From Persicaria tinctoria (Eukaryota; Streptophyta; Magnoliopsida; Caryophyllales; Polygonaceae): a DNA stretch of 64,000 nucleotides. Positions 1 through 12,000 of this stretch are shown in pieces. The translations under genes and the position numbers were made by a program. Where the stretch lies: NCBI GenBank assembly GCA_037127255.1, contig JBANSL010000009.1, positions 19,181,475 through 19,245,474 of the forward strand, given 5' to 3'. Numbering within the stretch: position 1 is the first letter of the stretch; every line of letters begins with the position of its first letter. The notes below the pieces were generated by a model. That model searched no databases, had not been told where the DNA came from, and saw only the letters and a program-made list of their open reading frames with translations.

Positions 1-1048
1 GTCCATCTATGTCGTATTCGTCGGAGCAATTATTGTTGATTATTTTGTAAGTTAATATTATGTTTGTTAATTGCGTTGAACGGAGAACATGTGGCATAAT
101 GGAGTCTTGGTGAATGCATGTTTATTCTAATATGTATTGATTTGCACTCATGCCCCCGTATTCTAATCATGTTGCCTATTACATAGACTCGTGTTATACA
201 ACGTTAAACTTCCCTCCTGCTTCTATATTGTTGTAATGTGATTGGATTAATTTCTTACGTGTCGTCATGATTAGTTGCATGCATGTATCGTATGTGATGT
301 TGAGCCTTTAGTATCATGTAGGATCCTTGGTTGCGACTCGTGTGAATTATATCTTGTCTGCATTATTGCTAATTCTCTCGCAAGCTAGGTCCCTGATAGT
401 GTGGTCCTTCCCTCTTATTATCTTAACGTGTCTTACTCATGCAAGTTAATTGATGTTGAATTCGATGATTGATTTGCTTTCCGTTATGGTTAATCGTAGC
501 ATGCTTACATGTTGTCGCTCGGTAGTGTTCCCCTATTGCTCCATGGTATCCTCTCGTTCTTGCATACATGTATGACTTGGCACCTCGCATAATCACACAC
601 CACGCTTATCATGTCTTTAGATACATAGGACGCATGAATGTTAGAATGAATCTAGTCGAGTTATCTTGATTATGTGCATGTTCGATATGTGCCAGTAGTG
701 TTCTGTAGGGCTTAATTATGATTCCCAGTATGACTCGCTAAATGATCACGTGTTGTACTTGTTCTATGATGTGATGACTATCATACCATATATGTGCTCT
801 ATGATGGTTCGTTCCTAGCATGACTATAATCTATCACTCATGATGTCCTTCTTATTACTTTTGATAATGCCTCGTGCTTCGTGAATATCATGATGAACTC
901 CTTTTAACGGCTCATGATTATGCTTGTATCACGCTATGTATCTCTAGTATCATGTAGGGCCTGTGCTTGCTAAATGTATCTCGTCATATGATTACGTGTC
1001 ATAGTTGACCTATTATATGATCATTGTGTTAGATGAGATAGTTACTAT
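1..1048 (+). mobile_element. Internal non-coding part of LARD-type LTR retrotransposon, left piece
   Basis: This stretch has no open frame of note and no recognisable protein. Its texture (many short TGATG, CATGAT and ATGTATC words, about 40 percent GC) is the same as that of 22620-25752 on the other side of the CACTA insertion. Removing the CACTA and one copy of its TAT duplication joins the two pieces. I read it as the internal domain of the element whose 3' LTR is 25753-29785. The 5' LTR and primer-binding site would lie left of the window. Assignment to the same element is inference from continuity. Confidence 0.6.
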
Positions 1049-1067
1049 CACTACAAAAAAAAAAAAA

Positions 1068-1185
1068 ACAAATTAGCCACGCTTGGTAGCAACGGCAGGG
1101 ATTTGCCGTGGCTATTAGGTGGGAAAAAAAATCAATTAGCCACAGGTTGTAGCAACGACAGAGTTTGCCGTAGCTAAAAACGTGT
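1068..1185. repeat. CACTA left subterminal repeats
   Basis: Inverted and direct copies of a word close to TTAGCCACGGCAAA lie within 140 bp of the left end: TTAGCCACGC, GCAACGGCA, TTTGCCGTGGCTA, TTAGCCACAGG, GCAACGACA and TTTGCCGTAGCTA. The same word recurs at the right end, which is the arrangement expected for transposase-accessory-protein sites of En/Spm-type elements. Confidence 0.8.
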
Positions 1186-3950
1186 GATTTTTTGACGCGG
1201 GTCGGACCAAAAAAAAAAAAGAAACGTGTAATTTTTTTTAAAAAAATAAAAATAAAATCCCTAATCCTATGTATAACCTACCACCGTCTCCCCCTTTCCT
1301 CGTCTGTTCATCCATTTCCCTCTCAACCCTAGATCCATCCACTTTCGCCCTCACTCCTTCCTCATCTATGTTCATCTCCGTCCTCCATTGAAGACCACTC
1401 AAAGCTCTCCCCTCGATCTCCTTTCTCACCGAAGAACTCGAACTCCTTATCTCCAAAGCACACGGCCTTTGAGTCGCCCATCGAACCACCCATTCCCGGC
1501 TCCTCACTAAACCGGCGGTGCCGAACTCCCCCGTCCCACTGCTCCTCCTTACGTTCTCCGACATTTCCGTTGTCAGGTAATCTCTTCAAACCCTTTAATT
1601 TCAAGTCATACGAACCTATTGAAAGGGGATTTCTAGGTTTCGGTCGAATTTATGTATGGTTAGGGTTTAATTTGGGGATAGTGGGAATGGGGAAGAATTG
1701 GGCCTAGTTTCTAGGATTCAGTTCAGTTACTTGTAAGATTTGAGTTTCTGATCGGTTTTTAAGGTAAGGATTTTGGAATATAGGATCTCCAAAACACTGT
1801 TGATCTGTTGAATCCACCGGTTGAGCTTGAGAAGGAGCACAAGCTGAAGTTTCTCGTCTAGTCTCTCAACTCCTTTTCCTTGTTACTCGATTCCAGATCT
1901 TTGTTCTGATTGTAAAATTTTCAGACTTTATTGTTTCAGGATGTCAAATGCCAAGGTTGCTTCTAGATGTGAGTCTCTCATACCCATATATTGTTCCTAT
2001 GTTTCATACTTTTTCCTTTTTATGGTTGTATTTAAATTAAAATTTGTGTTAATAGCAACACTGTTCTCTAGCTCATTACTGTTACTTATCTACTTGTATT
2101 TGATTTGCTAATATATGTTGGCCATGCTTTGTATTTTTATGTGATTATGGATGTTTTAAATGTATTTTTAATATAGGAAATTTATACAAAGAGTATTAAA
2201 CATGCCAAGTACTAACAAGAGAGGCATGACTGTCAAGCTGCTCTTCATTGAGCACGAGAAGCAGCGGCCCTTGCTAAAAGATTTCAGGGGGAATGGGAGA
2301 AGATGCTATTGAGGAAGATGAGGTTTGTACAAGCACTTGTTTTCCTTTGGATAGTTATATTATGTAGTAGCAAGCACTGACTGTGTTTTGTCCTAAACTG
2401 CTAATTGCTTGGTCAATATCACTTCTCCAATTTTTGAAGTCCATGAAGTGATAATATGATCATTTACATTAAGAGAAGGAAATCATTATTTTTTTGCTTT
2501 TCATGATATGGTTCATATGAAGAAATGGATCAGCTAACGTGGCAAACTTATAAAGGAGAGCTCACAGAAAGCAAGAAAAAATGTGTAGCAATGTTTGGAA
2601 AAGATTGGAGAAGGCAAGTTGCTCTTTGTTTATAATTTCATATTTTCCATACCTATGTATGTTTATAATTTCATATTTCTCATAGCTATGCTTTGTTTTT
2701 AAAAAAAAATGTTGAAAGTTCATGCCTTCTGCTCGAGTTACATGACAGGCAAGTTGCCCTTTGTTTATAATTTGAAATTTGGCCTTTAATGCACCGACAA
2801 ATTCTTAATCTGTCGTGCAACCTGGTCTCTTCACATCACAAGTTAATGAGATCTTAATCAGTTGCCAGAACTTGACAGTGATATTGATTAAACTGGTAGT
2901 TTGTGTATCCATAAAATATTTTATATGGTTGTGTTGCTTTGTGTTGTTGTTTGTACAGCCATGTGTTTTCCTCATTGCTGGTTTGTCATAAAGTTAAGGA
3001 GCAAGATATAAGAACCTGCAGTAGACTTGTATAATGAATTTGCTTCCCCTTTAATTGTAAAGGAACCGGAGATTAAAGAACGAGGAACACAAAAGTTGGT
3101 GAAGAGAAAACAAGGAATACAAGGGTTGGTGGGGAGAACTAACAAGGAGTAGAAGACTAGAGAAACCTTATAAGATTAAGGAATTAAAGAAATGGAATCC
3201 ATCCTTTCTTTCATATTCTGTTCATTTTTACAAGTGATCTAGAAAATAGCCATTTAGTTCCCCTTTTCATGATCTTCTGCTGTATAATCAATCTCAATCA
3301 GCCCGTGAAGTTCTGAGAGGTGATAAGCTGCCAAAAAATTCTCACTAGTGGATTATGAAAATTAGAAAATTAGGTGGTTCATAGGTTCCTGTCAGATCAA
3401 ATATTTTTTTGAAGGTCATTCTGGTACTAAATTGAGAGGATAAAATAGTTTTTGTAGATGACTCTAGTCACCCTACATTCCTTGGATTTTCTAAATGAAA
3501 TTGCTGATCTATGCAGAGTAGATCCTTTGCATTAGTGACTATGCCTTAATGTGTGTGAAAAGTTAGTTGGAGGGTACTATAGACACTGTTGTTACTGCTG
3601 CTGAAGTTCTTTTAATCAGTTTCAAAGGTTATTCCTTAAAAATTCAAAATCTCGGCACTGATTTCATTTGCATTTTCATCTAAAACTGTGTTATTTTCTG
3701 GATATAGCTCAAGTTTAATATTAAATTCAAAACCGTGTTTCAATAATTTTGATCTCAAATTGCTCCATGTACTCAGTCTATCTTCTCTTTCTTCTATCTT
3801 TGAGAATTTGAGAATTAAGCTAATATATACTTGCTTCGGTTCTTGTGTTTGAGTTTTTACTAGAGCTTAAACAAGGTCGTGTCATGCATTTTTGGTTCGA
3901 TCAGCGTTGTAATTGTAAATATCTGATATATTGTCTTTCTTTGTTTCCAG

Positions 3951-4446
3951 CCACTCTTCCCTGGCGAAAGTGGAGTTGACCAACTTGTTGAGATCATTAA
4001 GGTAAAACCTTGAACTAGTAATTATTGTATATAACACTTTGGGTTATAGCTCTACGAGTTCATATATACCAAATATCTCTAGATCCACACATGCAATTTG
4101 GTGGATGATGACAACTCGTTGCAATTCATCGTTTTTAACTTCCAACAATAAGCTGGATTATCAAGTTTCCCCCGTGCTTTATATCTTTTCAGTTTTGTAA
4201 TATTTGTATCATTGGTGATTTCTTGCATGTATTGGGTACTCCAACATAAGAGGAAATCAAGTGCATGAACCCGAATTATATTGAATGTATAGCTCATCCT
4301 TGGCACAAGGTATGAAGGCAAACATTTTTTTCCTTGTTTGTTTAAACTGTCTTGTTACAGTAATGCTATTACCTGCTGTAATAATTTTCAGATTCCACAA
4401 ACGCATGCCCCATGAATCTGTTGATCTAGTCTCTAGACTTATATAA
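3951..4446 (+). pseudogene. Captured shaggy-like (GSK3) protein kinase fragment, three exons with introns
   Basis: Three exon remnants lie in order with introns kept. Exon a (3951-4001, after TTTCCAG and before GTAAAA) reads PLFPGESGVDQLVEIIK. Exon b (about 4230-4310) reads VLGTPT, then a stop, then EEIKCMNPNY and HPWHK, followed by GTATG. Exon c (about 4392-4446) reads FHKRMPHESVDLVSRL. In intact plant GSK3/shaggy kinases these three blocks are consecutive in the C-lobe of the kinase domain. The reading is broken: the Arg after TPT has become TAA, the acceptor before exon b has lost its AG, and exon c starts with a shortened Ile-Phe junction. N-terminal exons are absent. It lies inside the CACTA, so it is a transduplicated genomic fragment, not a functional gene. 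Confidence 0.85.
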
Positions 4447-4892
4447 CCTCTTTTTCAGTTTTTTCCAGGGGAATGGTGCCAGGGATGGTTTAGTTTATCA
4501 GCAGTTTTGAGTTTTAAGTGAATTTGGGAAATTGCTAATGTAGTTTTAGAGAATTTAATGCTTGAATTGCTTTCATATTGTCTCAGTGAAGTTTCTGTAT
4601 ATCTAGGCTAGGAATTTTTTTAGATAATTTTACTTCTGTCAAGCATTTCATTTTCCATTGTCAAATATTAACATTGTACAACTTAGTATTGTAGGCCTTT
4701 GTTTTAATAAAGTGGTATATAAATAAATTTCTGGTATTTTAAGTTTGTTATAAAAAATTCCGACTACGTATTATCCATTGCTATTCCAATACTACATTTT
4801 TTTTTTGAACTAGTAAATATATATAAATCTCCCGAAGGAGGAATGGCCAAGGCCCAAAAATTTACAATCCAATACTATATTACTAGTTTAGT

Positions 4893-4909
4893 ACCCGTGC
4901 ATTGCACGG
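4893..4909 (-). repeat. Helitron 1 3'-terminal hairpin
   Basis: A 6-bp perfect stem (CCGTGC/GCACGG) with an ATT loop, a few bases inside the CTAG terminus. The same arrangement with a longer stem occurs at 18422-18440 in Helitron 2. Confidence 0.75.
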
Positions 4910-5372
4910 ACCTTACTTTCAAAATATATTGTATATAATATCATTTATTATTTACAATATAAAAATATTAGTAATGTATGAATTAAAAAGTTAGCATTTT
5001 CTAATATATAGAATGATACAGAAAATAAAATGTTAAATAATAAGAAAATTAAAGCATTACAATCAAAGATATCGTCAATATAATTCCAATAAATATAATG
5101 ACTTCAATCAAAATGCATGAATAAGAGAATATATGGAAAAACTAAAACTGACGAAATATTTGAGAAACAATTGAAATAATTTAAAAAACAGTGAATATGA
5201 GAAATATATAATAATATAATGTTGATAATGTATTGTAATTCATGGTGAACATCCACTTCACCACCCGTAATTATAAAATCATCACCTATATGGGAGAAAT
5301 GAATTAGTTATAGTTATATTTTTAATAGATTTTTTAGACTGTCATATAAATTTATATTATTTAGATGTGCAT

Positions 5373-7430
5373 TGTTGTAAGGAGAAATCGAGTATGAAAT
5401 ATAGTGAAATAGATCAAACCAGACTTAGGCCTCAGCAAATAAATACAAGACTCCTCCAATGCAGTAAGAGAAAGTCAGGATCGAATCCACGAGGAAGCAC
5501 GTCAGCAGTTCTCAGGTAGCTGTAAATTCTCACAGACACAGCAGAAAGACAGAAACAGAAACAGAAAGAAACGAAACAAATAAACCCGGCAAGGGCAACT
5601 AAAATAAAAGCAAAGAACAGGAAATAAAAGCAAAGCAAAGCAAAAACGAAAAGCAAAGGCAAAGAGCTACTCGACCTCGACGACAGCAACTCGAGATAGA
5701 CAAAGGTGGTCGACAACAGTAACTCAGAAAACGAAAACAAAGCAACTCGATGAAAAACTCTACTCGACCTCGACTATGTCAACTCGATCTCGAGTAGAAA
5801 AGTAAAGACAGAAACTTGAAATCGACAAAAACAGAAGAAAAGACAACTCGACTAAGACCACCCCTCCTCGACCTCGACAAGATGCTACTCGAGGTCGACA
5901 AAGCTTCCTCTAGGTCGATGAGAAACAGAAACTTAAACTTGCAAATTCAAACACAGAATTCAGAAATTTGACAGAAATTAACTCAATATGCTAAAAGACC
6001 TCCAAGGCCAGGGTTTCAATACCACAACGATAACCATGCAAAACAACACATAAAGGCATAAAAGATCATGCTTTCCATCAAATAACCTTCGTCATTAACA
6101 AATAGGCATATAGAGGCTTTCGCATAAACCCTAATTGTTACTAACCCTTTTTCGCATAATTAACCCAAGTTGCATTAAGATCACTTTCGCTTCAATAATA
6201 CAAACAAGGATCACCTTCAACTCTCGCAAAAGAATCATGCTCATAGGGATAGAAGATGAATCGCACAAAAGATCTGACCTTTATCGCATCTCCTCACATG
6301 GCCACCGTCGGGCTCACCCCAGCCCCAGAAGTGGGTGGACTACTCACGCCTCATTATAACAAAAGACATTGATTGATGAAAGAAACTGAATTGCATAAAC
6401 TAAATTCAAAGCCCTTACAATCTTGGCAATCAACTTTCGCTGTAAGCCAAAACCCTAAAAACCTTAAACTCCTAAACTGAATCTCTGAATGGAACTAACT
6501 ACTTCTCTCCGAAATTGAATTCTGAACTGGAATGATTAAAACTGAGCCCCATGGGCTTTATTTATAGCCTTCATTCCCTAGCTAATCTAGGAAAGAAGAT
6601 ATCTATCTATATCTAAAATTATATCTAAATTGCTAAAAGATAAATAAATGTTTTAAGGAAATAAATCCATAAGGAAAGGATAAAACTAATTATGGTAGGT
6701 CTTCATGATGTTGATAGATCTTGTCTTCTTTGATAGAACTTGATGTAATAGGATAGAATCTTCCGCCTTCGCGCCCAAGGAACTCCAATTCTACTCGGAC
6801 AAGGCCACGTCGAGAAGCTTCTGGAACACGGTCCTACTCGACCTCGAGTTGGGTTCCTCGACCTCGAGTTGGGTTCCTCGGCTTGGCTTGACTCTCCTCG
6901 ATGTGGTTCGGACTCTGGCTCACTGGTGCTCGTCGACCTCGACAAGCCCTAGTCGACCTCGAGTAAAGTGGCTTGCCGACTAGGCTTTCTCGAGCGGCTC
7001 TCCTCGATGGCTCCGGGTGGTCTGTCTGGGCTTCGTCGACCTCGACAAAGGCTCCTCGAGGTCGAGTTGGGTCCGGAGCTCGGGTTGGTCTGTCTTGCTT
7101 GACCAGCTCTGCTCGACAAGGCGATGCTCGGACAGGCTCGTCTAGGTCGAGTAGGCCTACTCGAGATCGAGTAGCCTCGACTCTCAGACTTGTTCCGCTG
7201 CTTTGACCTTGGACTTCTGTAGTGGTTTTTCGAGCTTTTCCGACCTTCTGTAGAGTTGCTGTAAAACGCCTCGATTTCTGCGAATTAAACAGAAACTGGT
7301 GTAGATTCCATAATTTGGCAAATAAACATAAACTACATAGATTCTGTACTATCTTAGCCCAAATGTATGAAATGTATACAGAAATCGATATAAAAGTTAT
7401 TGTAAAACATGGCAGATTCAGCTCACAACA
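5373..7430 (-). repeat. 3' LTR of the Athila-type element
   Basis: Plus-strand ends are TGTTGTAAGG and GCTCACAACA; the other LTR starts TGATGTAAGG, so one terminal base differs. At least ten exact copies of TCGACCTCGA or TCGAGGTCGA are present (for example at 5671, 5764, 5868, 5889, 6838, 6858, 6933, 6953, 7036 and 7056). A TATAAATAAA box on the minus strand lies at 6557-6566. Confidence 0.95.
6557..6566 (-). promoter_or_regulatory. Putative TATA box of the LTR promoter (3' LTR copy)
   Basis: TATAAATAAA on the minus strand, inside the LTR and oriented toward gag. An identical box is in the 5' LTR at 13679-13688. Confidence 0.45.
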
Positions 7431-7444
7431 AACACCCCATACTT
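7431..7444 (-). other. Polypurine tract of the Athila-type element
   Basis: On the minus strand AAGTATGGGGTGTT directly abuts the 3' LTR. Just upstream is TTGAGGACAAGCAAGC, a word commonly seen before the polypurine tract in Athila/Tat-type elements. Confidence 0.75.
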
Positions 7445-8931
7445 AAGCTTGCTTGTCCTCAAGCAATACTTTTATTTGTCATTCAGGGGAAGAATTCAAA
7501 CTCTCAACATCTTAGATTCATTCTTATATGTCCCTGCAATCAATTACCATCCTCGAAAAGGTACTAGTGTCATAGATTCATGCATGTGTAAATATGTAAA
7601 AGCAACATCTACTCATAAAAGGAGGGTTATGCATAAACATTTATAAGTGACAAAGCATTGATAATCAAGAAGACTTTAATTTAAGCTCATGAAGGAGTAG
7701 ATTGGTAAAAGGCTAAAAGGTGGGCAATTTTTGGCAATGTGGTGCTTTTGATCCGGGGAAATGGATCACTTGCAAACTTTGAGTTTCATTCCACATTCTT
7801 TCTTCATTTGATTCATCACCTTTCATAATGCTTTTATTCATAATAATGCTTTTACCTCTCTAACCTCAGCACTGCCTTCTCGCGAGTCGCAAACATGGGT
7901 GTCATGAATGGCCCCGGATACTTAGTGCTTTGGAGTCCTCACAATGTGTCCCATCTCTCCAAACTATTATCTCGGAGAGCAGGGTCAATCTACCTTTATC
8001 TCCTGAGGTGATTGGATTTTCTTTCACTCATTAAATTTTCCATATATATCAAACAATTTCCTTCCAAACTCCAAATATGATAACAACACAAACACAATCG
8101 CCATATAATGTATCTCCATAATGTAACATCATTCTCAACATAATCCCCGGATAAGGTAAAGAATGACAATTTTTAGATCATGCGGAGCAATATATTTTGA
8201 AATAAGGCATATTATGGCTTTTGTGATGCATAAGCATAGGTATGGCTAGGATTTTAAACAATATGAGCATTATATGGAAATATAAAGTCCTCAATCATCT
8301 TATCATGCAACATGTCAAAAGCAACTTCAAATTTTACCTCCTTTCATGGTTTTCAATAAATAATGCACTTCATTGTGACTTCCTTTTACTAGGCAATTTC
8401 ATGCTATATCTCTAATGAATCCAATTTTGCATCGTTGAGTCCAATATAAGCTTCCATGACATTATTCAAAATTTTAATGGGGGTCATTTTTCTCAAACTT
8501 TTGGAAAACATTCATATATAAGTACATAAATCAATAATGCATTCCAAAATAACCATGTAATAATTCTAAGAAATAATGCACAAGTAATGTCAAATATGAT
8601 CAATATGCACAAAGTAAGCCCTTCCCCCACCCCATACTTAAACATTACAATGTCCTCACTGTATATAAAATAATGTAAAGGGTAAAGAAAGAAACTCACA
8701 AGACATGAGTGCAGAGCCGCATAATTTTGAATGGAGCACCTCCTAGTCCGAGTAAGTCTTGGTTCTATCCATTGACCTGAAAAGTAGAAGACATATACCC
8801 ATAATAGAAACAACAAGAAAACCAAAAAATGTTCAAAACCAAAAACAAGCAAAAACGATGTCTCAAATGTCCTAAAAAGTCTATGTACATGCTCTAGATT
8901 TTATAGTCGCTAGGCCGACTTTCCATTTAGC
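7445..8931 (-). other. Long 3' untranslated region of the Athila-type element
   Basis: About 1.5 kb between the end of the coding frame and the polypurine tract holds no convincing protein. It is AT-rich. The pol and env genes expected in an autonomous Athila are missing, so this is either a relic of the deleted part or structural RNA sequence. Confidence 0.55.
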
Positions 8932-9069
8932 TCAAGGTAGCTTTTGCAGGGCCCATGTAGCTTGGGCCTCAAATAAGACTCCATTCTTGTCCATCAGCTG
9001 TAGTCCTCCAGAATGGATCTTGTTCACCACGAACGGTCCCATCCGCTTCTTGTTGAATTTGTTGGGAAA
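8932..9069 (-). pseudogene. Integrase C-terminal (GPF-like) tail, in frame after the gag-pro stop
   Basis: After the TGA that ends the main frame, the same frame runs 45 further codons (NKFNKKRMGPFVVNKIHSGG, then ATWALQKLP) to TGA at 8932-8934. The GPF core and preceding basic residues resemble the integrase tail of gypsy elements. The order gag-pro, linker, integrase tail suggests one internal deletion joined the protease side to the end of pol. CGA to TGA is the simplest origin of the stop. Confidence 0.6.
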
Positions 9070-12000
9070 TCAATGATCCTTTGATTTGGAGACATAGAGC
9101 TTGTCTCCAACTTCATACTCCTTAGGCTCATCATTGGAAATCCTGCACAATCGCACATACCAAGGCAGACCTCTCCCATGTATAGATAGATCTTTAATGG
9201 AAATAGGAGAAGAAAGATCCATACCTTGGCTCACCTTCGCAGAAACGGAATCGGGCACCACGGTGTTTGGTCGATCTCGACTAGGGCTCCTCGAGATCGA
9301 CGAGGCTGCTGGCTCTGGTGGTGGTCTGGTTGAAGAGGCAGAAGTCGATGAAGAAGGCGGCTCGTCGACATCGAGTAGCCTACTCGAGGTCGAGTAGGGC
9401 TCTGGCTCTAGTGGCTTGCTCCTCGAGAAAACAGGGTCTGGTGGCGCCGACTGGTGGTCGACCTTGACGAGACTGGTCGAGATCGACAAGTTTTGCTTGA
9501 CTGGAGGTGGACTGGCTGAGATTGCTGGAGTCGAGGAGGTATGATGCTGGTCGACATCGAGTAAGTTCCTCGAGATCGACAAGAGCTCTGGTGCTAGAGT
9601 CGTCAGCGTCGAGGAAGCAGGATCCTGGCTCCCCGATTGGTGGTCGACCTCGACAAGTTTACTCGAGGTCGAGTAGGATGACTCGTCGACTGGTTTACTG
9701 CTCGACGATGCCGGTGCGGGTGGAGTCGCCTTGGTCTGGTCGAGATCGACTAGGGTTCTACTCGATGTCGAGGAGCCCTGGTTGATCTTGACCCCATACT
9801 TAGTCCCTGTCAAGGCATCCGAAAAATAATTAATCCACAACGACTTACCTTGGTCTGTGTCGATTGGATTTTCTGTGTTTTCCTTAAGGATTGTCATGAT
9901 CTCCTCCACCTGGGCCTCCATGTCTCTCTTTTCTATCTCCTCAGGGGTCATATTTCTGACCTTAGGTTCCTCGCAGGTGATGTAGCCAGCTGAGATAGAT
10001 TTGACCTCTTCCATTGGACCCGTATGCCTTTCAGTTTTGTTAAAGGAATACTCAATGACCTCATCACTGATGTTGAAGGTGAGTACTCCTTTTCTTACGC
10101 TTATATTGGCATCCACCGTCGCCAAAAATGGTCTTCCTAAAATAATTGGACAAGCAGGATCTTCTTGCATATCAATAATTAAGAAATCAGCAGGGACGAA
10201 GAATTTACCTACTTGTACCGGGACATTTTCCACCATGCCTGTTGGAATGACCACCGTGTTGTTGGCCATATAAAGTCTAGCATCCACAGGCTCCAGGGCA
10301 CCTATCTTAATCTTGGACCAAATCGTTAAAGGCATAATACTAACACTAGCTCCAAGATCACATAGGTCATTAATTTTGTATGGACCAAATCCAATAGTTA
10401 TAGCAAACTTACCTGGATCTGGCCTCTTCTCCAATATGTCCAGATGGCTGCATTCCTCTGTGATTTCAGCCATCGATCGCTTTTTGCTCAGAATCTCCTT
10501 TAGGAACTTGACATAGGATGGCATTTCATTGAGAGCTTCTGTGAAGGGGATGGTGACGTTCAGCTTCTGAAGCATCTTGATGAAGCGCTGAAACTTTTTC
10601 TCCGCTGGATCCTTTAGAGATTTTGTGGGGAAAGGCAGCTTCTTTTTCTGATTCGGAGCCAGAACAGACGTCGGAGTTGCTGCAGATTTTTCGACCAGGG
10701 GCTCGTCGACATCGACAAGGCCTTTGTCGACCTCGACCAAGTTGGGTGCAGTCGAGTTGCTGTTCGGCACAGACGAAGGTTTCTGAAGATTCTTGTCGAG
10801 GTCGAGTAAGCTTTCCTCGAGATCGACTGGGATCTGGTCGAGATCGACTAGAGATTTGTCGACCTCGACTTGCTGTTCCTCGCTGTCTTGCTGCTTTCCG
10901 ACCTCTGGCTCTTGCAGTTGATGGCCGCTTCTGAGTTTCACAGCGGCGATGTGTCCAGTCTTTCCCTTAGGATTTGGTTCTGAAGATCCAGGGAGTGCGC
11001 CTGACTGTCTGGGGATTCCTGCGGCTAGCTGACCAATCTGTGTATCAACTGTTTTCCGCCATATATCCATTTCCCCAAGCCTAGAGTTGACACCTTGCAT
11101 CTGAGTATAGACGGAGTTGAAGGACTGCCTAGTTTCTGTGTGGTTTCTCCGTATTTCCTCCAGGACTAGCTGTATATCATCCTTTTTCTGTTCCCTTTCT
11201 GGATGTCCTGGAGCTCTGTAGGGCGGGGGATTCCTAGGGACACCTTGGTTCCACTGTGGTTGCTGAAACCTTTGGTCCCCCATGTAGCGATTGGGTCCCC
11301 CTGCGTAAGCCGCATCCTCATGGTGCTCTGCCAGCCTGACTTGCTCTGTGTGGGGGCACTCAGGAGTGGTGTGCCTTTGCGATCCGCATTCTATGCAAGG
11401 CTGGTTGATAGAGAGATACTTTACTTGCTTGATGAGCTTCCTATTCTGATCTCTGTAGTATTGTTCCCTGACATCTGGATCAATCTCCTTTGATGGCTCA
11501 TAGAGGGGCATGGATGGTGCTAGCCTGGCGTATGGGTTTTCTTCATAAGTTGCAGTAGACCCATATTTGTTGTCGTAAGTAGTGAGCTTCTCTAGCACAC
11601 CCCATGCGTCACTTGGTGGCATTGTCAGATACTCATAGCGAGTATAATTGTTGATTCTGTCCTTAGTGACTTGATCAAGAGAGTTGAAGAAGATTTCCTG
11701 AATGATGTAGGGCGGCTGTCCATGAGTAGGGCAAGATCGCAGAAGTTCCTTATAGCGTTCCCATGCCTTTGCCAGCGGTTCCCCTTTCTGCTGTTTAAAG
11801 GCGGTGATTTTCTGGCGGAGATGTGCTGTTTTGGCAGGTGGGAAGAATTTGTTCAGAAACTCTTGCTCTACTTGGGCCCAGGTTGTGAGTGATTTTGCTT
11901 TCAGCCCTTCCAGCCATTTCAGTGCAGGTCCAGCGAGCGACCAACGGAAAGCTTTCATCTTGACATATTCCAAAGTTGTGCCTTCTGCAAGAGTACGACA

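Noticed and set aside
1..1048. Possible centromeric satellite
   Set aside because: No repeating period; it joins the LARD interior across the CACTA insertion.
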